The notes beneath the pieces are model-generated. The model had not been told where the DNA came from. It saw nothing but the letters and a program-made list of their open reading frames with translations, and searched no databases. Both the position numbers and the translations under genes were made by a program. 40,793 nt of DNA from JANMEX01 sp031423755 (GTDB lineage Bacteria; Pseudomonadota; Alphaproteobacteria; Rhizobiales; Rhizobiaceae), in NCBI GenBank assembly GCA_031423755.1, contig JANPGC010000138.1, positions 1 to 40,793 on the forward strand, read 5' to 3'. Position 1 is the first letter of the stretch; each line of letters opens with the position of its first letter. Of the stretch, positions 1 through 8,545 are shown one piece after another.

Positions 1-97
1 CGTTTTCGCGGCCTTCATATTCTGGCTCTTCTGCTTCTCCATGTCGCGCTATTCGCAGTTCATGGAACGGCAGCTGGAAACCGGTCACAAACGTTAG
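1..97 (+). CDS. aapM: C-terminal end of amino-acid ABC transporter permease AapM (partial)
   Basis: Frame 2 reads the last 31 residues of a membrane protein up to a TAG at 95-97, ending FMERQLETGHKR. This tail, a final membrane helix (FAAFIFWLFCFSM) followed by SRYS and a basic TGHKR end, is characteristic of the second permease (AapM) of the rhizobial general L-amino-acid transporter AapJQMP. The ATPase gene follows 72 bases later, as expected for the operon. The 5' part lies outside the window. Identification rests on the short tail plus the neighbour, so it is good but not absolute. Confidence 0.8.
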   Translation, partial: VFAAFIFWLFCFSMSRYSQFMERQLETGHKR

Positions 98-143
98 GAG
101 CGTTTCCAAGTTTGATGGAAAATCAAACGCTTGAGGAAAACGC
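98..143. repeat. 46-bp palindromic intergenic repeat, copy 1
   Basis: Directly after the aapM stop lies a nested palindrome: outer arms GCGTTTCC (100-107) and GGAAAACGC (135-143), inner arms AAGTTTGAT (108-116) and ATCAAACGCTT. A second copy of identical length occurs at 23209-23254. The outer stem differs between copies by a compensatory change (G/C to A/T), so the fold itself seems to be kept. It lies inside a transcribed operon (aapM to aapP) and could adjust relative expression or mRNA stability. That role is inference. Confidence 0.75.
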
Positions 144-169
144 GACCAAGGAAAAAATAGGAGCACATC

Positions 170-931
170 ATGGCTGAAGCCGCAGTATCCACATCCTCAG
201 TCGCCGCCGTTCAGATGATCGGTGTGCACAAATGGTATGGCGAATTCCATGTCCTGAAGGACATCAACCTCAACGTCGAAAAGGGCGAGCGCATCGTGGT
301 CTGCGGCCCGTCCGGTTCTGGCAAATCGACGATGATCCGCTGCATAAACCGGCTGGAAGAGCACCAGAAGGGCCAAATCATCGTTGACGGCATTGAGCTC
401 ACCAGTGATCTGAAAAAGATTGACGAAGTGCGCCGCGAAGTCGGCATGGTGTTCCAGCATTTCAACCTGTTTCCGCATCTGACCATTCTGCAGAACTGTA
501 CACTGGCCCCGATCTGGGTGCGCAAGATGCCGAAGAAAAAGGCCGAAGAGATTGCGATGCACTATCTTGAGAAGGTCAAGATTCCCGAGCAAGCCAACAA
601 ATATCCGGGCCAGCTCTCCGGCGGCCAGCAACAGCGCGTTGCCATTGCCCGCTCACTTTGCATGAACCCGCGCGTCATGCTGTTTGACGAGCCGACATCG
701 GCGCTTGATCCGGAAATGATCAAGGAAGTGCTCGAAACCATGGTGTCTCTTGCCGAAGAAGGAATGACCATGATCTGCGTGACGCACGAAATGGGCTTCG
801 CCCGTCAGGTTGCCGACCGTGTGATCTTCATGGACCGCGGCCAGATCGTCGAGCAGAACGCACCGCTGGAATTCTTCAAGAACCCGCAGCACGAGCGTAC
901 GAAGATGTTCCTGAGCCAGATTTTGCATTGA
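170..931 (+). CDS. aapP: General L-amino-acid ABC transporter ATP-binding protein AapP
   Basis: This 253-residue protein is an ABC ATPase of the polar amino-acid type that powers uptake through the AapQ/AapM membrane pair. Visible motifs are Walker A GPSGSGKST (46-54), Q-loop Q96 in VFQHFNLFPH, signature LSGGQQQR (149-156), Walker B VMLFDEP (169-175), D-loop SALD (177-180) and the switch histidine H206 in VTHEMGF. Length matches GlnQ/AapP proteins. The ATG is preceded by AGGAGCACATC, a good ribosome binding site. It follows the aapM end in the same direction, with a palindromic repeat between them. The last base triplet overlaps the start of the next gene. GlnQ or GltL-type ATPases are similar; the AapM tail upstream decides for AapP. 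Confidence 0.93.
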   Translation: MAEAAVSTSSVAAVQMIGVHKWYGEFHVLKDINLNVEKGERIVVCGPSGSGKSTMIRCINRLEEHQKGQIIVDGIELTSDLKKIDEVRREVGMVFQHFNLFPHLTILQNCTLAPIWVRKMPKKKAEEIAMHYLEKVKIPEQANKYPGQLSGGQQQRVAIARSLCMNPRVMLFDEPTSALDPEMIKEVLETMVSLAEEGMTMICVTHEMGFARQVADRVIFMDRGQIVEQNAPLEFFKNPQHERTKMFLSQILH

Positions 932-1620
932 ACCTGCGCACAGCCGCCGGGCGATGGCTGCGCCGGTTGGCGCTTGGTGCGCTGGCGCTTGCGGCATTTG
1001 CGATTATCTCAGCCTTCGTGCCGCGCCCGCTGTTTCCTGTTGCTGTGGCAGGCGGCGGTAGCGTTGAAATTTTCGTAGCCGCAAATCCAATCCACTCTGA
1101 CATCATCATCCCGTTCGATGATGCGGCAAGGAACGAGTTCGCCTTCCTGCGAGCAGGCAATGGCGCGGATTGGTTAGACAATCCGAACGTTCGTTTCATC
1201 AGTTTCGGGCGGGGAGGGCGGGCGTTCTACATCGAGACGCCGACGTGGAGCGATCTGAAAGCAGTTCCGCTACTCAAGGGCCTGACCCTCGACAATGCCA
1301 CCATCCATGTGGAGCCGCTCGGCGAGATATTTCGTGACAACCCGTCTGTGGTAGCTCTGTCGATTTCCAGTGAAAGCCTTGTGTCGCTGCGCCGCGAAAT
1401 CCGCGCTTCGTTCACAAAGGGCACCGACAACGCTCCAATCCTGATCGCGGGCAAATCTTATGGCGAGTTCGATGATTTCTACGAAGCGGCCGGCTATTTC
1501 AATGCGCTGCTCGGCTGCAACACGTGGACAGCGCAGATGCTGCGCGTCGCCGGATTGCGCACAGGTCTCTGGAACCCGCTGCCACAGTCACTTCGTCTGT
1601 CACTGAAACTCTATAACTGA
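928..1620 (+). CDS. DUF2459 (TIGR02117-type) membrane-anchored protein
   Basis: This 230-residue protein begins with an N-terminal hydrophobic segment (about residues 13-32), most likely a signal anchor. The rest would be periplasmic. The body shows the conserved features of the DUF2459/TIGR02117 family: NPIHSDIIIP near residue 55 and GCNTWTA near residue 196, whose His and Cys could form a hydrolase-like site (inference). The start is TTG at 928, inside the TTGA that also holds the aapP stop, so the two genes overlap by four bases and are probably translationally coupled. No biochemical function is established for the family. Its link with amino-acid uptake is only positional. Confidence 0.8.
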   Translation: MNLRTAAGRWLRRLALGALALAAFAIISAFVPRPLFPVAVAGGGSVEIFVAANPIHSDIIIPFDDAARNEFAFLRAGNGADWLDNPNVRFISFGRGGRAFYIETPTWSDLKAVPLLKGLTLDNATIHVEPLGEIFRDNPSVVALSISSESLVSLRREIRASFTKGTDNAPILIAGKSYGEFDDFYEAAGYFNALLGCNTWTAQMLRVAGLRTGLWNPLPQSLRLSLKLYN

Positions 1621-1706
1621 GCCAGAAAAGCGGAAAATCCACCGCAAAGCTCCATTTTCGCCGCGTGAAGCGCCAAAATTCGCCAGAGTTGAGATTCTCC
1701 TTGCAT

Positions 1707-1740
1707 ATTTTGCCGAATAAGGGGCCTTTTCCGGCAAAAT
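1707..1740. other. Stem-loop upstream of aspA
   Basis: Perfect 9-bp arms ATTTTGCCG (1707-1715) and CGGCAAAAT (1732-1740) enclose a 16-base loop. It lies 87 bases after the DUF2459 stop and 27 bases before the aspA ATG. There is no T-run after the right arm, so it is not a standard intrinsic terminator. It could be a leader structure or a weak or rho-assisted terminator. Confidence 0.4.
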
Positions 1741-1767
1741 GCGCTTGCAGCCGACGGGGACAGTCAC

Positions 1768-3192
1768 ATGATCGCAGACACATCCAAACGCGCCGAAAAA
1801 GACTTTCTCGGCACTGTGGAGATACCAGCTGGCGCGCTGTGGGGCATCAACACGCACCGTGCGGAAGAAAACTTCCGCATCTCCGGTCGGTCAATCTCCG
1901 ATAGCCCCGAACTGATCCGGGCGCTCGCGATGGTCAAATGGGCGGCGGCGGACGCCAATCAGCAGCTTGGTTCGCTCCCGGCCAAAAAGGCCAAAGCCAT
2001 CCGCGCCGCTTGTCAGGCGCTGATCGCCGGCAAGCACCACAAGGCGTTCATCCTCGACCCGGTGCAGGGCGGGGCAGGCACCTCGACCAACATGAATGCC
2101 AACGAAGTCATCGCCAATCTGGCGCTGATTGAAATGGGCGAACAGCCAGGCAACTACGCCGCGCTCCATCCCAACAATGACGTCAACATGTCCCAGTCAA
2201 CCAATGACGTCTATCCGACGGCGCTGCGGCTTGCGGCGATTTTTGCGACTTATGGTCTGGTCAAGGCGCTCAGCGATCTGGCCGACGCATTCGCGGCCAA
2301 GGGTAGGCAGTTCAACGACATTCTGAAGGTTGGCCGCACCCAGATGCAGGATGCCGTGCCGATGACTCTTGGTCAGGAGTTCACCGCCTGGGCGATTACC
2401 ATCCGCGAGGACATGGCGCGGCTGACCGATGCGCTCAGCCTCCTGCGCGAGGTCAATCTCGGCGGCACTGCGATCGGCACCGGCATCAATGCCGACCCGG
2501 CTTACACCGACATCGCCATCGCCCGGCTGGCCGATATCTCGGGCGAGCCGATCACCCGCTCGGAGAACCTCGTCGAAGCGACATCCGACACCGGCGCGTT
2601 TGTCATGTTCTCCGGCGTGTTGAAGCGCACCGCCGTGAAGCTGTCCAAAATCGCGAGCGACTTGCGCCTTCTCTCAAGCGGCCCACGCGCGGGCTTTGGC
2701 GAGATCAATCTTCCGGCCATGCAGGCGGGCTCGTCAATCATGCCCGGCAAGGTCAATCCGGTGATACCGGAAGTCGTCAACCAGGCGGCCTATCTGGTGG
2801 TCGGCTATGACCTGGCAATCACCATGTGCGCTGAAGGCGGGCAGTTGCAGCTCAACGCCTTCGAGCCGACGATTGGCTACAGCATTTCCGAATCCCAGCG
2901 ACTGCTGACAAATGCGGCGATCACACTGCGCGAGCGCTGTGTCGAGGGTATCACCGCAAATCGCGAACGCTGCGCCGAACTCGTGATGAACTCCGTCGGC
3001 ATCGTCACCGTCTTGCTGCCAGTGCTCGGTTATGAAAAATGTTCGGAAATTGCCAAGAAAGCGATTGCCGAGCGCCGTCCGGTGCGCGAACTTCTGCTCA
3101 ATGAGACGAGCCTCACCGCCAAGGAAATCGACGAGTACCTGTCACCGGAATTCCTGACCAGCCCGAAACGGCTGATTGCAAAATCAGATTGA
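1768..3192 (+). CDS. aspA: Aspartate ammonia-lyase
   Basis: This 474-residue enzyme of the fumarase/aspartase superfamily reversibly converts L-aspartate to fumarate and ammonia in the cytoplasm. The three signature regions are present: GGAGTSTNMNANEV (101-114), NDVNMSQSTND (137-147) and the flexible substrate loop GSSIMPGKVNP (321-331), which carries the catalytic serine. Length agrees with AspA (about 470). Fumarase class II has a very similar layout; the N-terminal DFLGTVEIPAGALWGINTHRA style and the GGAGTSTNMN form favour aspartase. The ATG at 1768 has GACGGGGA upstream. It follows amino-acid uptake genes, which fits aspartate catabolism. Its 3' end overlaps the convergent monooxygenase by nine bases. 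Confidence 0.9.
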   Translation: MIADTSKRAEKDFLGTVEIPAGALWGINTHRAEENFRISGRSISDSPELIRALAMVKWAAADANQQLGSLPAKKAKAIRAACQALIAGKHHKAFILDPVQGGAGTSTNMNANEVIANLALIEMGEQPGNYAALHPNNDVNMSQSTNDVYPTALRLAAIFATYGLVKALSDLADAFAAKGRQFNDILKVGRTQMQDAVPMTLGQEFTAWAITIREDMARLTDALSLLREVNLGGTAIGTGINADPAYTDIAIARLADISGEPITRSENLVEATSDTGAFVMFSGVLKRTAVKLSKIASDLRLLSSGPRAGFGEINLPAMQAGSSIMPGKVNPVIPEVVNQAAYLVVGYDLAITMCAEGGQLQLNAFEPTIGYSISESQRLLTNAAITLRERCVEGITANRERCAELVMNSVGIVTVLLPVLGYEKCSEIAKKAIAERRPVRELLLNETSLTAKEIDEYLSPEFLTSPKRLIAKSD

Positions 3193-4356
3193 TCCGGCAT
3201 CATGCCGGTAGAGCCAGTCAAGCTGGCGCATCAGACCTTGGCCACGCAGGGCAAAGAAGATGTTGCGCGCCAGCGCCGTGAGACCGGAGGCATGATAGGC
3301 GAACCGGTTCAGCATGCCGCGCGCAACCACCTTCGTCACACGCGGTTTGCGCAGCTGTTCATAGTTGGCAAGCGCATCAGCCACGTCACCGCCTTTGCTG
3401 ACACAATCCGCAAGCGCCACGCCGTCTTCAATGGCCATGCAGGCACCCTGGGCGGCGAACGGCGTCATGGCATGAGCCGCGTCGCCGATAAGGGCAATGC
3501 GCCCCGAGGTCCAAGCGCCATCCTTTGAACAGGAATGGAGCGGCCAGGAGCGCCAGTTTTCAACCGCACCAAGGCATTTGGCAAGTTCCGGCTCAAAAGC
3601 GCCAAGCGCATCGGCAAAAACTGTCATGTCAGGCGTGATCAGCACAAGATTGATCACAGTTCCCCGGCGCAACGGATAGGTGACCAGATGCACGCCGGAC
3701 GATAAGAACGCGCCAACCGATTGCTGGTCGCACAAGTTGCGCAACGCTGCCGGAAGACTCTTTGTGACCGGAATAGTGGCGCGCCAGGCGGTGTAGCCTG
3801 AGTGGCGGGTCTGGGCATGACCGGGCACCAGCGTACGCACAGCCGACCAGACGCCATCGGCGCCAATCAGCAGGTCAGCCTCCATTTGGATCGGAACCTC
3901 GCCCTGCGTGAAAACGGCTTTGACACGTTTGCCGGCGTCTATCGCGGTTTGAAATGTCAGGCCCGCACGGATCGCAATCAATGGACTGTCCAGCACCTGC
4001 GCGACCATCTCGCCTTGCAAATCCGCCCGGCTGACAGCCAGAAACGGCGCTGCGTCAGCCTGCGGCCTGGCAGCGGTCGAGAGGTTCAGAAGTGTCTTTC
4101 CGGTCTTGGCGGCATTGAGGCGGATGCTTTTAACGACAACGGCGCGGCCAAGAAGCGTGTCCAGGACGTTGAGGCGCTTGAGCAGGCGGGTTGCGTTGGG
4201 TGAAAGCTGCAAGCCGGCGCCAATCTCCTCGAAGGCCTCGGCTCGTTCGCACAGCGTTACCTTGAAGCCTTTGCCCGCCAAGGCAAGCGCCGCTGCCAGC
4301 CCGGCAATGCCCGCACCGACAATAATGACATCTTTTTTTGGTGCGCTGCCGGTCAT
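3184..4356 (-). CDS. FAD-dependent monooxygenase (salicylate hydroxylase-like)
   Basis: About 390 residues. It is a class A flavoprotein hydroxylase that would use NAD(P)H and O2 on an aromatic or related substrate. Visible motifs are the Rossmann FAD site VIIVGAGIAGLAAALALA near the N terminus followed by an acidic residue (CERAEAFEEIGAG), the mid-protein DG motif LIGADGVWSAVR, and the GD motif RIALIGDAAHAMTPFAAQGA with the conserved A-MED-like stretch CMAIEDG. The chosen ATG (4356) has GGAACTCCG upstream; an in-frame GTG at 4383 is the alternative. It lies a few bases behind the zinc-finger gene on the same strand, so the two are probably cotranscribed. The substrate cannot be read from the sequence. 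Ubiquinone-ring hydroxylases (UbiH/F) belong to the same superfamily but show a different C-terminal pattern. Confidence 0.85.
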   Translation of the reverse strand: MTGSAPKKDVIIVGAGIAGLAAALALAGKGFKVTLCERAEAFEEIGAGLQLSPNATRLLKRLNVLDTLLGRAVVVKSIRLNAAKTGKTLLNLSTAARPQADAAPFLAVSRADLQGEMVAQVLDSPLIAIRAGLTFQTAIDAGKRVKAVFTQGEVPIQMEADLLIGADGVWSAVRTLVPGHAQTRHSGYTAWRATIPVTKSLPAALRNLCDQQSVGAFLSSGVHLVTYPLRRGTVINLVLITPDMTVFADALGAFEPELAKCLGAVENWRSWPLHSCSKDGAWTSGRIALIGDAAHAMTPFAAQGACMAIEDGVALADCVSKGGDVADALANYEQLRKPRVTKVVARGMLNRFAYHASGLTALARNIFFALRGQGLMRQLDWLYRHDAGSI

Positions 4357-4389
4357 CGGAGTTCCGGCACGCGTTTGAGACACGTGCGG

Positions 4390-4635
4390 TCAGGCCGCCT
4401 GATAATGATAGACGCAGCCCGCAGGCATGGTCTCATGCGCGCCAAGGCGGGCGCTGTAGCGGAACAGGGTGGAGCAGTATGGGCAGACCTTTTCATCCGA
4501 CGCGCCAAGGTCGATGTAGACGTGCGGATGATCGTAGGGAGGGTTTGCGCCCACGCACATGAATTCCCGGACGCCTATTTCAATGGCGGCATGCCCCGCG
4601 TCGTTCTGGTAGTGGGTGATTGCGTGGCCGGCCAT
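4390..4635 (-). CDS. Small CHCC zinc-finger protein (NDUFS6-like)
   Basis: An 81-residue protein from the ATG at 4635, which has CAGGAATTTCACC just upstream. Cys27 (EFMCVGANPP), His36/His38 (YDHPHVYIDLG) and the Cys51/Cys54 pair (VCPYCSTLFRY) form the CHCC zinc ribbon of Pfam zf-CHCC. That domain is shared with the mitochondrial complex I accessory subunit NDUFS6, and alphaproteobacteria carry it as a free small protein. A role in NADH dehydrogenase is therefore plausible but inferred. The longer open frame to 4707 has no supporting start signal. It faces ppk across a 169-bp divergent promoter region and is followed by the monooxygenase. Confidence 0.85.
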   Translation of the reverse strand: MAGHAITHYQNDAGHAAIEIGVREFMCVGANPPYDHPHVYIDLGASDEKVCPYCSTLFRYSARLGAHETMPAGCVYHYQAA

Positions 4636-4740
4636 GGTGAAATTCCTGTCATGGATGCCGAATTGGGCCGGTTGGTCCGGTCTATCGACCGGCTCTGTTT
4701 GTCGCAATTCATTGAATTTTTCAAGACACTTGAATGCGGA

Positions 4741-4774
4741 CTGTCAAAAGTCTTTCATGTTTCTCTGGCAAACT
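4741..4774 (+). promoter_or_regulatory. Pho box and candidate -10 for ppk
   Basis: CTGTCAAAAGTCTTTCAT at 4741-4758 consists of two 7-base half-sites, CTGTCAA and CTTTCAT, separated by four bases. This matches the PhoB direct-repeat consensus CTGTCAT-N4-CTGTCAT at 12 of 14 half-site positions. A possible -10 (CAAACT, 4769-4774) follows 10 bases after the second half-site, the usual spacing where PhoB substitutes for a -35. It predicts phosphate-starvation control of the ppk-ppx operon. Confidence 0.75.
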
Positions 4775-4804
4775 AAAACTTGCCCCACGAACGGAAGCAA
4801 TTTG

Positions 4805-7018
4805 ATGAACGAGAACTCTCCGGCGAAACACATTATTGAAGCGATCAAACTGAACAAGGATCAGGACGGCAAGCTGCTCGCTGGCAGCCCGGATCGCTTC
4901 ATCAACCGTGAATTCTCCTGGCTGCAGTTTAACCACCGGGTGCTGGAGGAGGCATCGAACACCAAACATCCGCTGCTGGAGCGCATGCGCTTCCTGTCAA
5001 TTTCCGCCGCCAACCTTGACGAGTTTTTCATGGTCCGCGTCGCCGGCCTTGCCGCTCAGGTGCGAGAAGAAATCAACACCAGAAGCTCGGATGGCCGCAC
5101 CCCGCAGGAACAGCTGGATCGCGTGTTGGCAGAAACTGCCAAGCTGCAGGCCGACCAGCAGCTGAGCCTCGCCTCGCTGCGTCAGGATCTTGCCGCAGTC
5201 AACATTGAGATCATACGCCAGAACGGCCTTTCCGACGCGGATGTTGAATGGCTGGAGGACTATTTCCTCGAGTCGGTCTTTCCAGTGTTGACACCCTTGT
5301 CGATTGATCCCGCGCATCCGTTTCCATTCATTCCCAACCTCGGCTTCACCATGGCCCTGCAATTGTCGCATCATGGCGACAACAAGCCGATGACGGCGCT
5401 GCTGCGCCTTCCGCCAGCGCTCAGCCGCTTTATACGGCTGCGTGACAACACTGCAGGAAAGACGCGCTTCATCACGCTCGAAGACGTCGTCTCGCTGCAC
5501 ATCGGCAAACTCTTCCCCGGCTATTCCGTGCGTGGGGCCGGAACATTCCGCATCATCCGTGATTCGGATATTGAAGTGGAGGAAGAGGCCGAAGATCTCG
5601 TCCGCCTGTTTGAAACCGCGCTGAAACGCCGCCGCCGCGGCTCGGTGATCCGCATCGAGTTCGACAGCGACATGCCCGAGGCACTGCGCAATTTCGTGGC
5701 GGCGGAGCTGGCCGTACCGGATAGTCGTGTGGTCATTTTGCAAGGGTTCCTCGCCCTCTCGATGCTTTCCGAGGTCGTATCGCTGGATCGCCCGGACCTG
5801 AAATTCGTGCCCTACACGCCGCGTTTCCCTGAGCGTATCCGTGATCACGGCGGCGATTGTTTTGCCGCGATCCGCGAGAAAGATCTGATCGTCCATCATC
5901 CGTACGAGAGCTTTGATGTCGTCGTCCAATATCTGCGCCAGGCCGCGCATGACAAGGATGTGGTGGCTATCAAGCAGACGCTCTACCGCACGTCCAATGA
6001 CAGCCCGATTGTCCGCGCGCTGATTGAGGCGGCGGAAGCGGGCATTTCCGTGACAGCGCTGGTTGAGCTGAAGGCGCGGTTTGACGAGGAGGCGAACATC
6101 CGCTGGGCGCGCGATCTGGAGCGCGCGGGCGTTCAGGTTGTCTTCGGCTTCATTGAATTGAAAACTCACGCCAAACTGTCGCTGGTCGTCCGCCGTGAAG
6201 ACGGCAAGCTGCGCAACTATGTACACATCGGCACCGGCAACTATCACCCGAACACCGCCAAGATTTACACCGACCTGTCCTGTTTCACCGATGACCCGGG
6301 GATCGCGCGCGATGCCGCACAGATTTTCAATTTCATCACCGGCTATGCAGAACCCGCCAAAGAAATGAAGATTGCCTATTCGCCGCATTCGCTACGCAAG
6401 CGGATGCTGCAACACATCCGCGAGGAGGCGGACCACGCGCGGGCAGGGCGTCCGGCGCAAATCTGGCTGAAGATGAACGCGCTGGTCGATCCGCAGATCA
6501 TCGACGCGCTTTACGCGGCAAGCAGCGCAGGCGTGGAAATCGACATCGTCTGCCGCGGCGTGTGCTGCCTGCGCCCGCAGGTGCCCGGTCTGTCGGACCG
6601 GATACGCGTCAAGTCGATCATCGGGCGCTTTCTGGAGCACAGCCGCATCTATTGCTTCGGCAATGGCACAGGTCTGCCGTCCGAAAAGGCGTTGGTCTAC
6701 ATGGGCTCCGCCGATCTGATGACCCGTAATCTCGACCGGCGGGTTGAGGTTTTGGTGCCTTTGACCAACCCGACTGTGCACCAACAGGTGCTTTCGCAGA
6801 TCATGCTCGCGAACCTGCTTGACAATGAGCAGAGTTTCGCCGTTTTGCCTGATGGGACATCCAAACGGATTGTCCGCGCTGCAAACGAGGAAGCCTTCAA
6901 CGCGCAGGAATATTTCATGACCAACCCAAGCCTTTCCGGTCGGGGCCAGTCATTGAAAAACTCCGCGCCGCGTGATTTTCTCGGGCCAAAGCGCAAAAAG
7001 GACAAAACAGGCGCGTAA
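4805..7018 (+). CDS. ppk: Polyphosphate kinase 1
   Basis: From the ATG at 4805 (GGAAGCAATTTG upstream) this is a 737-residue PPK1, which reversibly polymerises the gamma-phosphate of ATP into inorganic polyphosphate. The N-terminal domain starts with RFINREFSWLQFNHRVLEEA and includes NLDEFFMVRVAG. The phosphohistidine is expected at H474 in VHIGTGNYHPNTAKIYTD, and the second phospholipase-D-like half contains HSRIYCFGNG and MGSADLMTRNLDRRVEV. Length is in the normal range (690-740). The open frame extends upstream to 4616, but that part crosses the promoter region and the opposing gene and is not used. ppx follows after six bases, so kinase and phosphatase form one operon behind a Pho box. 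Confidence 0.95.
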   Translation: MNENSPAKHIIEAIKLNKDQDGKLLAGSPDRFINREFSWLQFNHRVLEEASNTKHPLLERMRFLSISAANLDEFFMVRVAGLAAQVREEINTRSSDGRTPQEQLDRVLAETAKLQADQQLSLASLRQDLAAVNIEIIRQNGLSDADVEWLEDYFLESVFPVLTPLSIDPAHPFPFIPNLGFTMALQLSHHGDNKPMTALLRLPPALSRFIRLRDNTAGKTRFITLEDVVSLHIGKLFPGYSVRGAGTFRIIRDSDIEVEEEAEDLVRLFETALKRRRRGSVIRIEFDSDMPEALRNFVAAELAVPDSRVVILQGFLALSMLSEVVSLDRPDLKFVPYTPRFPERIRDHGGDCFAAIREKDLIVHHPYESFDVVVQYLRQAAHDKDVVAIKQTLYRTSNDSPIVRALIEAAEAGISVTALVELKARFDEEANIRWARDLERAGVQVVFGFIELKTHAKLSLVVRREDGKLRNYVHIGTGNYHPNTAKIYTDLSCFTDDPGIARDAAQIFNFITGYAEPAKEMKIAYSPHSLRKRMLQHIREEADHARAGRPAQIWLKMNALVDPQIIDALYAASSAGVEIDIVCRGVCCLRPQVPGLSDRIRVKSIIGRFLEHSRIYCFGNGTGLPSEKALVYMGSADLMTRNLDRRVEVLVPLTNPTVHQQVLSQIMLANLLDNEQSFAVLPDGTSKRIVRAANEEAFNAQEYFMTNPSLSGRGQSLKNSAPRDFLGPKRKKDKTGA

Positions 7019-7024
7019 GGTTGC

Positions 7025-8542
7025 ATGAATAAACAAGCACAAGGCAGACTGACCGGCCGCGAGCCGGTTTCAGTGGTCGATATCGGCTCGAATTCCGTTC
7101 GGCTTGTGGTTTACGAAGGCATTGTTCGCGCGCCGACCGTGCTGTTCAATGAAAAGATACTCTGCGGCCTTGGCAAGGGAATTGCCGATACCGGCAGACT
7201 GAACGCCAAGGCCGTTGAGGCTGCATTGGCGGCACTGAAGCGCTTCCGTGCGTTGTCGGCGCAGGCCGGCGCCAAGACCATGTATGCCTTGGCGACTGCC
7301 GCTGCACGAGAAGCGGCCAATGGCTCGGCCTTTATTGCCGAAGCTGAACGCTTGCTGGGCGTTGAGATCAAGGTGCTGACCGGGCCGGAAGAGGCCTATT
7401 TTTCTGCCATGGGCATCATCTCGTCGGTCTATCAGCCGGACGGCATTGCCGGTGACCTTGGCGGCGGCTCGCTGGAGCTTGTCGATGTAAAAGGCCGCAC
7501 GATTGGTGCCGGGATCACGCTGCCGCTCGGTGGCTTGCGTCTGTCAGACATGTCGGGTGGCTCGGCATCCAAGGCGCAGAAGCTGGCCAAGCAGCATCTG
7601 GATAAGGCTGACCTTCTGGACGCAGGCAAGGGCCGCGTTTTCTATGCCGTTGGCGGCACGTGGCGCAATCTTGCCAAGCTTTACATGGGGGCGATCCACT
7701 ATCCGCTGCATGTGATGCATGAATTTGAAATCACGTCAGCAGATGCTGTGCCCTTCCTCAGGAAGGTGGCGAAGGGCGAGGCGGCGCAGATCGACGGCAT
7801 TGAGACCGTGTCGCGCAACCGCCAGTCGCTTCTGTCATTCGGCGCGGTGGTCTTGCTTGAAGTCATCCAGAAAATGCAACCGCGCTCCATTGTCATGTCG
7901 GCGCTGGGCGTGCGCGAAGGGTTCCTTTATTCGCTGCTGCCGCAAGAAGAGCAACTGAAAGACCCGTTGATTTGCGCCGCAGAGGAACTGGCAACACTGC
8001 GCGCCCGCTCTCCCTTGCATGCGCACGAGCTCGCGGAGTGGACGGGGCAAGTGTTGCAGACAATCGGCATGGAAGAATCGGACAACGAAAGCCGGTACCG
8101 CATTGCCGCCTGCCTCCTTGCTGATATCGGCTGGAGGGCGCATCCGGACTATCGCGGCGCCCAGTCGCTGAACATCATCGCACACGGCGCGTTTGTGGGC
8201 ATCGATCATCCGGGGCGCGTGTTCATGGCGCTTTCCAATTTTTACCGTCATGAGGGCATGATTGACGATGCGCTGTCGGATGATATCCGCAGCCTCGCTT
8301 CGCCGCGCCTGTTCGACCGGGCAAAACTGCTCGGCTCGATGCTGCGGGTGGTCTATTTGTATTCAGCCGCCATGCCCGGCGTCATCCCGCGGTTGAGAAT
8401 CGTGCCAGACGGAGCTGGCGGATTCCTTTTCGTCGTCCCGCCGGATTTGGCGGATTTGGCCGGGGAGCGGACGGAAGGGCGGCTGCAGCAATTTGCCAAG
8501 CTGGCAGGAAAGCCGATGCGCACGGTGGTTGCGGCTTTGTGA
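7025..8542 (+). CDS. ppx: Exopolyphosphatase / pppGpp phosphohydrolase (Ppx/GppA family)
   Basis: A 505-residue ASKHA-fold phosphatase that removes terminal phosphates from polyphosphate and may also act on pppGpp. The phosphate-binding loops are SVVDIGSNSVRLVVY (16-30) and GDLGGGSLELVD (143-154), and the catalytic glutamate lies in TGPEEAYFS (119-127). The C-terminal half (about 310-505) matches the HD-like helical extension of long Ppx proteins. The ATG at 7025 has TAAGG from the ppk stop as its ribosome binding site. Together with ppk it allows both synthesis and breakdown of polyphosphate under one promoter. The balance between Ppx and GppA activity cannot be decided from the sequence. 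Confidence 0.92.
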   Translation: MNKQAQGRLTGREPVSVVDIGSNSVRLVVYEGIVRAPTVLFNEKILCGLGKGIADTGRLNAKAVEAALAALKRFRALSAQAGAKTMYALATAAAREAANGSAFIAEAERLLGVEIKVLTGPEEAYFSAMGIISSVYQPDGIAGDLGGGSLELVDVKGRTIGAGITLPLGGLRLSDMSGGSASKAQKLAKQHLDKADLLDAGKGRVFYAVGGTWRNLAKLYMGAIHYPLHVMHEFEITSADAVPFLRKVAKGEAAQIDGIETVSRNRQSLLSFGAVVLLEVIQKMQPRSIVMSALGVREGFLYSLLPQEEQLKDPLICAAEELATLRARSPLHAHELAEWTGQVLQTIGMEESDNESRYRIAACLLADIGWRAHPDYRGAQSLNIIAHGAFVGIDHPGRVFMALSNFYRHEGMIDDALSDDIRSLASPRLFDRAKLLGSMLRVVYLYSAAMPGVIPRLRIVPDGAGGFLFVVPPDLADLAGERTEGRLQQFAKLAGKPMRTVVAAL

Positions 8543-8545
8543 GTC

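Noticed and set aside
4997..6388. 463-residue open frame on the minus strand opposite ppk
   Set aside because: It lies wholly within ppk, encodes a His/Arg-rich low-similarity product, and its length is explained by the GC-rich codon pattern of ppk.
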